This document shows, piece by piece, positions 8,868 to 17,815 of a stretch of 43,330 bases of DNA. Both the position numbers and the translations under genes were made by a program. Position 1 is the first letter of the stretch, and every line of letters begins with the position of its first letter. The notes beneath the pieces are model-generated. The model made no database searches, was not told the origin of the DNA, and saw nothing but the letters and a program-made list of their open reading frames with translations. The DNA is from a virus. The DNA is taken from positions 1 to 43,330 of IMG/VR virus record IMGVR_UViG_3300037847_005116. The stretch is one strand, 5' to 3'.

Positions 8868-10058
8868 ATGGTTTCTGCGGTAATGGCAACAACAACCAAT
8901 GATTTCAGAATCCTGAAAAGCCAAGATAATCTGATGATTGGGGGATATGCAAGCATAGAGATTGTTGATAAGCAAAATGATTTAATCACACTTAAAGCAC
9001 TACAAGAAGCAGTAATAAAATACATGGAGAACCCTAAATTTAGAAATGTAATGACAAACCACTCAAATGTTCAAGTCGGGGAAGTAGTAGAATCATATAG
9101 AGATAAAAATGGAAAAATATGGAAAACCGAAGTAGATGATGTGGGATTCTTTGTAGTAATTAAATTAAGAGATGATATAGAAAAAGCCAAAGAAATAGGA
9201 AGAGGCGTAAGAAAAGGTTCATTGAGGAGTTTTAGCATTGGAGGACAGGCAATACAGAAAGTAAAGAAAAGCCACCCTGAACTAGGACAATACAATGAAA
9301 TAAGCAAACTAGAATTACATGAGGTTACAATCTGTGAAAAAGGAATCAATCCCGAAGCAAAGTTTGACATTTTAAAGCAAGACAAAAAAGAAGTGAGCAA
9401 TATGAGTAAAATTGAGAAAGCACTAGAAGAGTTAGATGCGCTAATGGCGGAAGTCAATACTCTTCGCAAAGAAGAAGAAGAAAAAGGCGAATATATGGAT
9501 ATGCCCGAAGAAGAAAAAATGGGCGATATGCACGAAAAAGAAGACGAAGAAGAAAAGGGCGGCTACTCCGATGAGGAAAACAAAGCAGTTGTTTCTACTC
9601 TAGACGGAGCAGGTGTTGAAATTGGAGAACCTGCTGATAGAGTAATCATTGAAAATGGAAACCCAAAGGCATCTGATTTGCCTGTTGTTAAAGCATTTGA
9701 CAACAACGAATTGGAAACTCTTGACTTGTCCGTTGGAAACATTGAGAAGGCTTACGAGGCTTTCCGCCAAGAACAACTAGAAAAGTTGGCATACGACAAC
9801 CTACAAAAGCAATTTGAAGCCCGATTTGCACAAGAAGTTTCTCATAAAGAGAATGTTCTCGCAAAGGCTCAATATGATGCACAAAGCGAAATTGCTTCTC
9901 TAAAGGAAGAATTTACTGCACTACGCAAGTCTTTGACTGCTGAAAAGGAAACAATCCTAAAGGCTCAAGAAGACGCACAAATTTCTCTACCGTCTATGGA
10001 CGAATTGGCCGAAATGGATTGGTCAGATATTCATAAGATGGCCGGAGGATTTAATTGA
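8868..10058 (+). CDS. Prohead protease (XkdF/S78-like) fused to scaffold
   Basis: The 396-residue form starts at ATG 8868, behind GGGAGAG; a GTG at 8823 would add 15 unlikely residues. Residues about 12-160 match the XkdF-type branch of phage prohead proteases: GGYASIEIVDKQND, VMTNHSNVQVG (catalytic H65), RKGSLRSFSIGG (nucleophile S123), then LELHEVTICEKGINP. Residues about 180-390 are an acidic, Glu/Lys-rich, helical scaffold with a coiled coil, ending DELAEMDWSDIHKMAGGFN. It would shape the procapsid and then cleave scaffold. It lies directly upstream of the capsid gene, the classical order. The C-terminal motif recurs in the 5540-5779 product. Confidence 0.87.
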   Translation: MVSAVMATTTNDFRILKSQDNLMIGGYASIEIVDKQNDLITLKALQEAVIKYMENPKFRNVMTNHSNVQVGEVVESYRDKNGKIWKTEVDDVGFFVVIKLRDDIEKAKEIGRGVRKGSLRSFSIGGQAIQKVKKSHPELGQYNEISKLELHEVTICEKGINPEAKFDILKQDKKEVSNMSKIEKALEELDALMAEVNTLRKEEEEKGEYMDMPEEEKMGDMHEKEDEEEKGGYSDEENKAVVSTLDGAGVEIGEPADRVIIENGNPKASDLPVVKAFDNNELETLDLSVGNIEKAYEAFRQEQLEKLAYDNLQKQFEARFAQEVSHKENVLAKAQYDAQSEIASLKEEFTALRKSLTAEKETILKAQEDAQISLPSMDELAEMDWSDIHKMAGGFN

Positions 10059-10068
10059 AGGTGATATT

Positions 10069-11490
10069 ATGAGTTATGTAAACACAATAGCAGATTTAGA
10101 AGCAAGAACTTACGGATTGACAGGTGCAACAGGTTTTAACAATCAATTGTTGAAGTCTAATGGCGCAATTGCAGGACTTCATGCGGGTCATGCAGGTCAA
10201 TCAGCAGGAGCAGATTTGGGAACAGGCACTACTGCCGCAAATGTAAATGCTCTTTACAACAAGATTTACGGCCAAAAAGTTTGGTCTATGCTAAATAGAG
10301 AGTGTAATGCTCTTTCAATTATTTCAAAGAGGCCATATACTTCTAGCGGTTGGAGAATTATGACTTCTCGCCCTACAGGTGGAAGCGGTAATTTCCTAGC
10401 AGTTTCAGGAAATGCTGACAATACAGACGGTGATGGTGTTGCTTTAGCGGCAGGAACAGGAGCAGGTCAAATTGGAGGAACAACTCCTAGAGCAGATGGT
10501 ATTGGTGGTGTTCCTGAAAACGCTAAACTTGATACTGTTGCTGATGGTCTAGTTTCTCTTGCACCTGAATATGACACACTATTTACAAGCCCAAAAATTA
10601 TTGCACATCAATTTGATTTCAGCGAATTGGCTATGGAAATGGCGGCAATTGATGATGGAATTGGCGATATTAGAGCGCAAATGCGTGAAGATATGGGTAA
10701 GCACCATGCAGAAGTTCAGAACAAGATGCTAGTTATGCCTTTAGAATTTTATATTGGTGTTGATGGTGGAAGCACATCTCTAGCAAATCTAGATAGAGGA
10801 TATACTTCTCTATTGAAGGTTGTTTCTTCAAATGCTGAAATAACTGCTATGGCTACTGATGAACTGTATACAGGTGGAACTGCGGGTCAAACAGTTGATG
10901 ACGCAGTAGGAGATACTATGAAAACTCTTTACGGTAAGGAAAGAGGAGCAACCACAGGTTATCTAGATTCTCAAGTAGACTTTGGAGCAGATTATACTGC
11001 CGGAAGCCAAGCGGATTTAACTCTAGCAAAGATTAACAAAATGCTAAGACTACTCCGTGAATCTGGTGGTTCACCAAAGGTTATTCTAACAGGATATGAT
11101 ACTATTCAAGCACTCGCTGACCTACTACAGGCTCAAGAGAGATTCATGGATAGAAAGGAAATTGTCCCTACCGTTAATGGTGTTAGAGGAACAAAAGGTC
11201 AAGAAGTCGGATTTAGAGTTTCAACTTACTACGACATTCCTTTGATTCCTGTATCGGCTATGAGCCAAACAGGACAAGGAACTGCCACTAAACTAAGTGA
11301 TATGCTATTCCTTGATACAGACCATTTGTGGCTATCTGTTATGAAACCAACTCAATACTTTGAAGATGGTATTAGCAACGGAAACCCATTCGGTGTCGGC
11401 ACTCTAGGAAACAAGGCTCTTTACAGAACAATTGCGGAAGTTGGTTGTTCTTACTTCAAGGGTCAAGGTAAGATTACTAACCTAAAGTGA
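10069..11490 (+). CDS. Major capsid protein, HK97 fold
   Basis: This 473-residue protein directly follows the protease-scaffold and has the make-up of an HK97-type capsid protein. The N-terminal part is Gly/Ala-rich. A helix (YGQKVWSMLNRECNALSIISK) leads into the core, and a Gly/Thr-rich loop lies at about 110-150. The P-domain-like helix is KINKMLRLLRESGGSPK, followed by VILTGYDT and a late section with DMLFLDTDHLW. No transmembrane segment is seen. ATG 10069 follows GAAGGTGATATT, a strong ribosome site. The fold call rests on gene order and these features, not on a database match. Confidence 0.82.
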   Translation: MSYVNTIADLEARTYGLTGATGFNNQLLKSNGAIAGLHAGHAGQSAGADLGTGTTAANVNALYNKIYGQKVWSMLNRECNALSIISKRPYTSSGWRIMTSRPTGGSGNFLAVSGNADNTDGDGVALAAGTGAGQIGGTTPRADGIGGVPENAKLDTVADGLVSLAPEYDTLFTSPKIIAHQFDFSELAMEMAAIDDGIGDIRAQMREDMGKHHAEVQNKMLVMPLEFYIGVDGGSTSLANLDRGYTSLLKVVSSNAEITAMATDELYTGGTAGQTVDDAVGDTMKTLYGKERGATTGYLDSQVDFGADYTAGSQADLTLAKINKMLRLLRESGGSPKVILTGYDTIQALADLLQAQERFMDRKEIVPTVNGVRGTKGQEVGFRVSTYYDIPLIPVSAMSQTGQGTATKLSDMLFLDTDHLWLSVMKPTQYFEDGISNGNPFGVGTLGNKALYRTIAEVGCSYFKGQGKITNLK

Positions 11491-11499
11491 GGCTTTCAA

Positions 11500-11847
11500 A
11501 TGGTTTCTGTGATTGTAGCAGAAAGCGCAACCATTGAATATACGGAAACTCCTGCGGGAAGGATTACAAAAAATCGTTCCCAAAGGGTTTCTGTTCAATG
11601 GGCTTTACCTAGATTGAATAGTGTTGATGTAATGTTTACATTTGAGGAATCAGATAGAGAAGCATTAAACGCATTAACACCTAATCAACTACAGTTAGCC
11701 ACTAAAACAACGGGTAAGGATATTTCCACACACGCTGAATTAGAGGCATTGTTGCTTCCTGCTAAGAAAAAGGCAAAGCCAAAACCAAAGGCCGCAAAAC
11801 CAAAAACAACTAAGTCTGAACCTAAAACCCCTCAAAAAGAGGAATAA
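11500..11847 (+). CDS. Small head-module protein with Lys/Pro tail
   Basis: This 115-residue protein lies 9 nt after the capsid gene. Residues 1-80 look folded, with beta strands (VSVIVAESATIEY, QRVSVQWALPR) and a short helix. Residues about 85-115 are disordered, with repeated Lys-Pro-Lys and Ala-Lys units (KKKAKPKPKAAKPK). The position suits a head completion or decoration protein. The family is not recognised. Confidence 0.6.
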   Translation: MVSVIVAESATIEYTETPAGRITKNRSQRVSVQWALPRLNSVDVMFTFEESDREALNALTPNQLQLATKTTGKDISTHAELEALLLPAKKKAKPKPKAAKPKTTKSEPKTPQKEE

Positions 11848-11893
11848 GGTTAAGAAGTAGTTGCAGGTTTGAAGGTTTGACGGAGGAATGTCT

Positions 11894-12169
11894 ATGGTTG
11901 GTTGTAGAAGTAGTGGTCTAATAACAGGCGCAACTGAGGTAGTTGTTTCAGGACAGATAAAACTAATTTCTGTTCACGGGGCAAATGATACCAATGCGGC
12001 AATAACGGCTTCTATTTATGATAATACTTCGGCATCAGGAAAAATAGTTGCTAGACTAACAGTTCCCGCTAATAGTAGTATGGAATTTGATATGCATGGA
12101 GTCCTATGTAAATTAGGACTTACAGCAGTTGTTCCTGCTGACCTAGACATTACCGTTGAATATATTTGA
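11894..12169 (+). CDS. Small beta-rich capsid-associated protein
   Basis: This 91-residue protein starts at ATG 11894, 7 nt after GGAGG; an ATG at 11888 is only 1 nt from that site. It is all-beta: VVVSGQIKLISVHGAND, then TASIYDNTSASGKIVARLTVPANSS, then LDITVEYI. This pattern, in which a small sandwich reports a tilted or averaged offset value, is common in short phage structural proteins beside the capsid gene. A decoration protein is a reasonable guess. Confidence 0.6.
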   Translation: MVGCRSSGLITGATEVVVSGQIKLISVHGANDTNAAITASIYDNTSASGKIVARLTVPANSSMEFDMHGVLCKLGLTAVVPADLDITVEYI

Positions 12170-12179
12170 GGTTTTTAAT

Positions 12180-12563
12180 ATGGCCGTCTTAAGCCAAGAT
12201 ACTAGACTAGTTATGACTATATTGTTCGTAGGAGCATTAAGCGGAGCAAATGTATTTGCTTATGCTCAATTCGGAACAGGATTCCCTTATGGCCCAATGG
12301 CGCATTCATTCCTATTTGGTTTAGGAACGATTGGTGCAATTATGGTTATGAAGGCATTGTTTGATTTAGCACTCAACGATAAGATAGAAATGTGGCTACT
12401 TGATAGAAAGATAGCGGCATTTTGGGAAAGAAAGGCTAGAGATGAACAACAACGCCAAAAGATGCGTGAAAGTGCTAGACAATACAATACTAGTTTTTAC
12501 GCACCACCAACGCAAGAAGATGAAAATACCGTTGGTAATGAGTTTTTAGCCGCCCTACAGTAA
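12180..12563 (+). CDS. Small membrane protein with two transmembrane helices
   Basis: This 127-residue protein starts at ATG 12180, behind GAGGT. Two hydrophobic helices are seen, at about 8-30 (LVMTILFVGALSGANVFAYA) and 42-66 (HSFLFGLGTIGAIMVMKAL). A soluble, Arg/Gln-rich helical tail follows (ERKARDEQQRQKMRESARQY). It opens a block of two membrane proteins and a small GTPase just after the capsid genes. Membrane proteins here are unusual for a tailed virus. Holin-like, virion-internal or host-membrane roles are all possible. Confidence 0.65.
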   Translation: MAVLSQDTRLVMTILFVGALSGANVFAYAQFGTGFPYGPMAHSFLFGLGTIGAIMVMKALFDLALNDKIEMWLLDRKIAAFWERKARDEQQRQKMRESARQYNTSFYAPPTQEDENTVGNEFLAALQ

Positions 12564-12575
12564 GGGGTTGGTTAA

Positions 12576-12794
12576 GTGGTGGTTAGCGACCTACTAGGGT
12601 TTTCTGATTCTGATTATGCATATAATCAATCTAGAGCGCATTCTGCTGATATTTTCTTTTTGAAAATGAGAGCGTGGTTTTGGGGAGGATTCTCTACACT
12701 TGCTATGTTTCTAATTGGAAACATTATGGGAGTCTTTGACATTAACATAATGGGTTGGATTATTGACGCAGTAAAGGGGTTATGGGGGCATTGA
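12576..12794 (+). CDS. Small membrane protein upstream of GTPase
   Basis: This 72-residue protein starts at GTG 12576. After a polar N-terminus (SDSDYAYNQSRAHSAD), two hydrophobic helices follow at about 30-50 (FFLKMRAWFWGGFSTLAMFL) and 52-70 (IMGVFDINIMGWIIDAVKGL). The second is amphipathic and Gly/Ile-rich. It ends 1 nt before the GTPase start, so it is probably co-translated with it. The family is not recognised. Confidence 0.6.
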   Translation: MVVSDLLGFSDSDYAYNQSRAHSADIFFLKMRAWFWGGFSTLAMFLIGNIMGVFDINIMGWIIDAVKGLWGH

Positions 12795-12795
12795 A

Positions 12796-13464
12796 TTGTC
12801 CTTAATGACAGGCTTTGCTATATTAGTCGGTGAAGCAATAATTGGTTTTTGGAAGAAAGTTCATGCTATTAATTTTGGAGTCTATGGTGCAACAATGGTT
12901 GGTAAAACAACATTAAGTCATCAATTAAGAACAAGAGGAGAAGTTCCTACTATTCAAGAAAGAACGGTAGGATTACACAGGGCTTCAAGAAAAAATGTTA
13001 AAATAGATGGCGACTCCCATACGATTAAGAGTGCTGATATTGGAGGAGAAGCAGTTTATTGGAAAGAATGGGTAAAAGATATGCAAGGGCGTAAAGTCAA
13101 ATATGTTATTTTTATGATAGACCATAGACATTTAGATAATGAAGCAAATCTAGACCATCAAGTAGCGTGGAAATTTTTAGTAGATACAATATGTGCAAAT
13201 AATTGGCCAACAGGTAGAAGAAAAAAAGAAGCGGATTATCCAATGGCAGTAGGAATATGGGCTAACAAATTTGACATATGGGGAGAAAAATATCCATTAG
13301 AAGAAGGAGAATCAATAGAGAAGCATAAGATTTTTGCACCTTTTACATACGGAATGCGACAATTAAACGACAAAGGAATACCATGTTTCAAGTATATAGT
13401 ATCAGCAAAATCAGACCCCGAAATGGTATATAGAGGCGTAATGACGATGATAAAAGATTATTGA
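12796..13464 (+). CDS. Arf/Ras-like small GTPase
   Basis: This 222-residue protein starts at TTG 12796, 9 nt after GGGGG; ATG 12805 is an alternative. All five G-box elements of a small GTPase are visible. G1 is GATMVGKT (31-38) and the switch I threonine lies in VPTIQERT (51-57). G3 is DIGG (81-84), G4 is NKFD (147-150), and G5 is SAK (193-195). DIGG resembles Arf and SRP-receptor-beta proteins. The residue after it, Gln in Arf and Ras, is Glu here, which may lower hydrolysis. The first 24 residues form a hydrophobic or amphipathic helix, as in membrane-bound Arf proteins. With two membrane proteins upstream, it probably acts at a membrane. Small GTPases are rare in tailed viruses. Confidence 0.8.
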   Translation: MSLMTGFAILVGEAIIGFWKKVHAINFGVYGATMVGKTTLSHQLRTRGEVPTIQERTVGLHRASRKNVKIDGDSHTIKSADIGGEAVYWKEWVKDMQGRKVKYVIFMIDHRHLDNEANLDHQVAWKFLVDTICANNWPTGRRKKEADYPMAVGIWANKFDIWGEKYPLEEGESIEKHKIFAPFTYGMRQLNDKGIPCFKYIVSAKSDPEMVYRGVMTMIKDY

Positions 13465-13474
13465 GGAATGAAAG

Positions 13475-14164
13475 ATGTATCAGCAACCGAATATTATAGG
13501 ACAAAGCACACCTAACCCTGCTCTTGCTTATGGAATGACACCATTACAAATGGCTAGAGCAAGTGGTATAGTTCAGGAATACAAGTTTATGGCTATCAAG
13601 CCTAAGAAGCAACAGAAAGAATTGATTAGAGTTTTGAAAGCAGAACCTAAGAAGTTGCTTTTCATTAAGTATGGAAAGAAATTCAATCTAAAAGATAGAT
13701 GCGTAGTTTGCGGAATGCATCATGTATGGGAACAAGGAGATTACATGAGGCCACCTATTCCTTTAGATGGAGTAGTAAAAGGTAGACCTTTAATGGGAAC
13801 ATACTGCCCTAAACACGCTGCTCATTTTATGCAACTAGAAATGCTACAACAACAGATACTAGCAGATAAACATGGATTAGAGTTTAAGCGATTTATTCCT
13901 AAAACACCTAAGATATTGAAAAGTGGCCCAATTAAGAATTTAAGCAAAGAAGATATTATATCTCTAACTGCGGCAGGTTATTTTATTAAGCCACCCACAT
14001 TAGGAGATAATAGGTCAGCCACTAACGAAGCAATAGAAATTGTTGGGGAGATTAATATATTAACAGATAGACTAAATTTTCTTATGATTAATCAAGGCGT
14101 AAAACCTCAAAATACCGATAACAAAAAGGTAAAAGAAACTAAAGAAGAAGAAGTGGAGGAGTAA
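13475..14164 (+). CDS. Zinc-binding protein of unknown function
   Basis: This 229-residue protein has a probable zinc site at residues about 72-112: RCVVCGMHH, then YCPKHAAHF. The N-terminus is Pro/Asn-rich; the C-terminal 30 residues are charged and end KVKETKEEEVEE. It follows the GTPase by 10 nt and precedes another unknown gene by 2 nt, so the three are likely one translation unit. It could be a GTPase partner or a virion protein; neither is shown by sequence. No family is recognised. Confidence 0.6.
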   Translation: MYQQPNIIGQSTPNPALAYGMTPLQMARASGIVQEYKFMAIKPKKQQKELIRVLKAEPKKLLFIKYGKKFNLKDRCVVCGMHHVWEQGDYMRPPIPLDGVVKGRPLMGTYCPKHAAHFMQLEMLQQQILADKHGLEFKRFIPKTPKILKSGPIKNLSKEDIISLTAAGYFIKPPTLGDNRSATNEAIEIVGEINILTDRLNFLMINQGVKPQNTDNKKVKETKEEEVEE

Positions 14165-14166
14165 AT

Positions 14167-14814
14167 ATGGGACTATTAGGAACAAGTAATGGAACAGTTT
14201 TGGGCGCAGTTCAAGCACAAGGCGACCAACAATTCAAATCAATGAATAATCTATTGTCTTTACAGGAAAACCATGTAGAAGAATTCTTCCAATATCATGG
14301 TGAAATGTTCCTTAATGCTCTAGAAAAACTCATGGAAGATGTTATTGAAAGAGTAGTTTCACAGATGCTAGGTAAACTACAATTTACTCAATCAGGAAAT
14401 ACTATCTCAATTAATGCTGATGCTATGAGAGAATTTGAGAGAATTACTCAAGAAAATATTGATTTAGATATTCAAAAGATTCTAGGTGCGGCTATCAATA
14501 CAGAAGTAGTAATGCAAAGAAAGATGGCTAAACAACAATATCTAGAATCTCAAGGATTTAGTGGCGGAATGGCTCAACCAACCGCAGGTGCGGCAATTGC
14601 AGGACTAACAGGTAATATGCAACAATACAATCAAATGCAGGGTGCTATGAATAATGGTAGTGGTTATCCTATTCCTCCTAGTGGAACAGATGGTTATGGT
14701 CGTCCATATTGGATAGATGCTCAAGGCCAAATGTCTTACGAACCTCCACAAAGCGGATTAGGTTTAGGTAGTGCCATACAGAAAGGTGCGGCTTGGGCTA
14801 AATGGCTAATGTGA
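14167..14814 (+). CDS. Unknown structural-type protein with Gly/Gln-rich tail
   Basis: This 215-residue protein starts at ATG 14167, behind GGAGGAG. Residues about 25-115 are helical (NALEKLMEDVIERVVSQML). From about 125 it is rich in Gly, Gln, Met and Pro, with low-complexity QPTAGAAIAGLTGNMQQYNQ and a WIDAQGQMSYEPP segment. It ends in an amphipathic helix (GSAIQKGAAWAKWLM). Composition and position suggest a virion component. The family is not recognised. Confidence 0.55.
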   Translation: MGLLGTSNGTVLGAVQAQGDQQFKSMNNLLSLQENHVEEFFQYHGEMFLNALEKLMEDVIERVVSQMLGKLQFTQSGNTISINADAMREFERITQENIDLDIQKILGAAINTEVVMQRKMAKQQYLESQGFSGGMAQPTAGAAIAGLTGNMQQYNQMQGAMNNGSGYPIPPSGTDGYGRPYWIDAQGQMSYEPPQSGLGLGSAIQKGAAWAKWLM

Positions 14815-14826
14815 AGGTGAGTAGTT

Positions 14827-16488
14827 TTGGAGGACATATCGTTTGAATGGGGAACAATCCCTAAATCTTTACCTGCGGATAAAGAAGAACTTAAGCAACA
14901 ATTAGAACAATATCTAATTCCTGCTCAAGGAACAAAATCAAACGAAAGATTCCTAACAAATCTAAGAATAGCAAAAAGGTCTGCTAGAAGAAAAGACCAA
15001 GAAGATTTGCTTATGCAACATATAGATGCTATGTTTGATGAAGTAATGTCAGGTAATGCGTATAATTTTCTACAAGAAGGAGAAGGATTCAATAGGCTTC
15101 TAGAAAAAGACCCTAGCGGTAAAGCAAAACAAAAGAGCAAAGAGGAATTAATGAAAATTACTCTAGCACAATTAGCCAAAGACAGTCAAATTACCAATGA
15201 TATTGTTGGTTTTTCTTTTATGAGATTTGGTAGAGATTTAGATAAGATTCCTCCATTTCCTTTCTTAAAGAAATTCAAAGATATTGGTCTTGAGGGAGAA
15301 TTTGTATTTAGAGAATCTTGGTCTGAAAAAGACCAAATGCCTAGCGGGAACTATTCTTACAGTTCAAGCAATAATAAAGATGTAGAACATAATGCCGTTA
15401 TTGAAATCCCTCCTGAATCTGCTGAAAAAATAGCCGATGAAAAATCAAAATACATTAAAGAGAAAGGAGTTAGGTCTGCTAGATATATTACTAAAGGACA
15501 TTCTAAAGCAAAAGTCATGAGAAAACTCTTTGATTTCCCTATACAGATAAAGGGATTAGAAGAATATCAAAAGAAAGCCTTTGATAGTATAATGGTTAGA
15601 GAGGGAGATAATCCTACAAGCATTACTAATTTGTTTGAAGGAGAAGAATTAGCAGCAGTAGCAGCCATGATAGCAGGAGTAAAGGCTGATAAAAGAAAAA
15701 CTAACAAGAAGTTTTCTTATGACGGTAAAGAATATGACATAGTTTCCTTCGGTATTTACGGAGAAGGTAAGTCTAATTTGGGAACATTTAACGCTACTGC
15801 TCAGTTTGAACAACTACTAGAAAAGTGGGTTGAGTCAAATAAAGACAAGTTGTTTAAGCCTGTTGAAGAAATAATGAATGACTTAGAAACTGTAAAGACA
15901 GTAGTAGTGGAATGTAATGTAAAAACAACAACTCGTTCTAAGGGCAAATTCTTCAACTATTGGAAAAAGGCCGATAAAGCACTAAGAGATTCTAAGAAAG
16001 AAGGAAAGATTATCACAGACGATGAAGGTAATCCACAGTTTACAGAAATAGACGGTGAGAAGATTCCTATGCGTGAAGCAGTAGATAGACCTGATTTATT
16101 CTTTGAAGTATTTGATAAAGAAAAGGGCGAATATAGGCCTCTAACAAGAGCCGAAGCAGAAGAACTTGATAAGAATAAAGAATACAAAGTCAAAGAAGTT
16201 AGAGAAACAGATTCAGGTTTAGACCTTGTATCTATACGAAAGCCCGAAGACTTTGAAGACTTTGTAGATGTAGCAGAAGCATTACCTTTGGCTTTCATGA
16301 ACGACAGTCTAGGACAGGCTAAATTACAATGTGAATACTTTGTCACAGGGCATGGTTATTTTGATTTCAGCCCATATAATAGAGGCGGTGGCTCTACAGG
16401 AATGAATAATCCTATCAAGACCCACATTGATAGATTCAAGGTTAGAGTAAGAAAACTAACTAGACAAGGAGTTTCTGTAGGAGAGTGA
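14827..16488 (+). CDS. Unknown 553-residue protein, P-loop-like motif
   Basis: The gene starts at TTG 14827, behind AAGGTGAG. It encodes a charged, mixed alpha/beta protein with no membrane segment. One stretch, VSFGIYGEGKSNLG (G309 to S316 is GIYGEGKS), fits the Walker A pattern after a beta strand, but no convincing Walker B follows, so ATP binding is unproven. The C-terminal 80 residues are beta-rich and aromatic (FVTGHGYFDFSPYNRGG). It precedes the head-tail adaptor and may be a minor head protein. The family is not recognised. Confidence 0.55.
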   Translation: MEDISFEWGTIPKSLPADKEELKQQLEQYLIPAQGTKSNERFLTNLRIAKRSARRKDQEDLLMQHIDAMFDEVMSGNAYNFLQEGEGFNRLLEKDPSGKAKQKSKEELMKITLAQLAKDSQITNDIVGFSFMRFGRDLDKIPPFPFLKKFKDIGLEGEFVFRESWSEKDQMPSGNYSYSSSNNKDVEHNAVIEIPPESAEKIADEKSKYIKEKGVRSARYITKGHSKAKVMRKLFDFPIQIKGLEEYQKKAFDSIMVREGDNPTSITNLFEGEELAAVAAMIAGVKADKRKTNKKFSYDGKEYDIVSFGIYGEGKSNLGTFNATAQFEQLLEKWVESNKDKLFKPVEEIMNDLETVKTVVVECNVKTTTRSKGKFFNYWKKADKALRDSKKEGKIITDDEGNPQFTEIDGEKIPMREAVDRPDLFFEVFDKEKGEYRPLTRAEAEELDKNKEYKVKEVRETDSGLDLVSIRKPEDFEDFVDVAEALPLAFMNDSLGQAKLQCEYFVTGHGYFDFSPYNRGGGSTGMNNPIKTHIDRFKVRVRKLTRQGVSVGE

Positions 16489-16492
16489 TTAA

Positions 16493-17806
16493 TTGGGAAT
16501 TACTGCATCACCAAGCGACTATACAGAAATAAATCCTAACTACTCAGAAGGTAGAGGATTTTACACTAATGCTACAGAAGTCGCTAATATGCTACAGATT
16601 CCACAGTTTTCTGTTTCTACATATCCTACTCTTGCTCAAGTGGGTAATATTATCAAGAGAGTAGAGGGAATTGTAGACGATAAAGCAAAGCGTTCCTACA
16701 GGCCTATTCTAACAAAACAAGAGATTCATAGTTTTGAATACAGAAATGCACCGGGCTTTGTTCTTTATGGGGGATATGTAGGATTTGTTCAATTAACTAA
16801 GATGAAAGTTAGAAAAGTTGTTTCTCTACAAGTTTGGAATGGGAGTAATTATATTGAGATTGCTTCGGCTCAAGCAAAAATAAAACTTCTAGATAATTAT
16901 AGGGACTTACATTCTATTACTTTGGAGTTGCCGAATAGTTCAATTTCTTTTACCATGAATAGTGAAAATGATATTTCCAATATCGGCAACGATGAGTTTT
17001 GTAATACCTTTGGCATTAAGACTACCAACGATGAAATTACTGCATTAGTGAATGAAGAATACCCAAAAACCTCACAATTTACTAACGCTACTGACGCAAA
17101 AGCCCTACTTGGAGTAGATTCTAATGGCCAAGCAACCACATTATCTGTTTCGGATTTCTTTTTTGCTCAAAAAGATACACAAGATGGAACTACAATATTC
17201 ATTTCTTCTCTACTATCAGGAGATGATGGAACTGATTGTGTTATCAAAGTATCTACTAAACAGTCTTGCACCGCAAACGATACTACCACATTAACTGTAG
17301 TAGATTCTTCTAAATTATCTGTTGGTATGGAAGTTTCAGGAACAGGTATATCAGCAGGAACAACTATTTCTTCTATAACCAACTCCACTACTATTGAGTT
17401 AAGCGCAACTGCATCAGCAGGAACTAATACTCTAACATTTACTTCTTCATCAGGAATTAATGGTGCGTGTCAAGTCACTCCATTTACTGACAAAGAAACA
17501 CATGGAAGGCTTAATGATTATTGGCTACTTGGAGAAGAAGGTAGAATCTTTTTCCTTCAAGAATACCCATATCATACCAATAACTCGGTTATCGTTTCTT
17601 TCTTAGCAGGTTCTTCAAGAGTTCCTTCTGCTATACATGAGGCCACAACTAAGTTAGTGTGTGCTGAAATTCTAAGACATGACGACCAAAGCGTTCTCAT
17701 TACAGAAACAGGCGGAAATATATCTACCAAAGAAAAATATGATATTCTTCGTAAAGAGGGAATGGATATTCTAAAAGGAAAGAGCGATATTGTTTATCTT
17801 ATCTGA
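16493..17806 (+). CDS. Head-tail adaptor-like protein with inserted beta domain
   Basis: This 437-residue protein starts at TTG 16493, behind GGAGAGTGAT. Residues about 25-75 (LAQVGNIIKRVEGIVDDKAKRSYRP) and the C-terminal helices (HEATTKLVCAEILRHDDQSV) resemble gp6-type head-tail connectors, which are usually far shorter. Residues about 255-321 form an inserted Thr/Ser-rich beta domain (LSVGMEVSGTGISAGTTI). Related copies occur in the tail tube protein and in the giant hub protein. The gene starts the connector module. Confidence 0.6.
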   Translation: MGITASPSDYTEINPNYSEGRGFYTNATEVANMLQIPQFSVSTYPTLAQVGNIIKRVEGIVDDKAKRSYRPILTKQEIHSFEYRNAPGFVLYGGYVGFVQLTKMKVRKVVSLQVWNGSNYIEIASAQAKIKLLDNYRDLHSITLELPNSSISFTMNSENDISNIGNDEFCNTFGIKTTNDEITALVNEEYPKTSQFTNATDAKALLGVDSNGQATTLSVSDFFFAQKDTQDGTTIFISSLLSGDDGTDCVIKVSTKQSCTANDTTTLTVVDSSKLSVGMEVSGTGISAGTTISSITNSTTIELSATASAGTNTLTFTSSSGINGACQVTPFTDKETHGRLNDYWLLGEEGRIFFLQEYPYHTNNSVIVSFLAGSSRVPSAIHEATTKLVCAEILRHDDQSVLITETGGNISTKEKYDILRKEGMDILKGKSDIVYLI

Positions 17807-17815
17807 GGCATTGTC

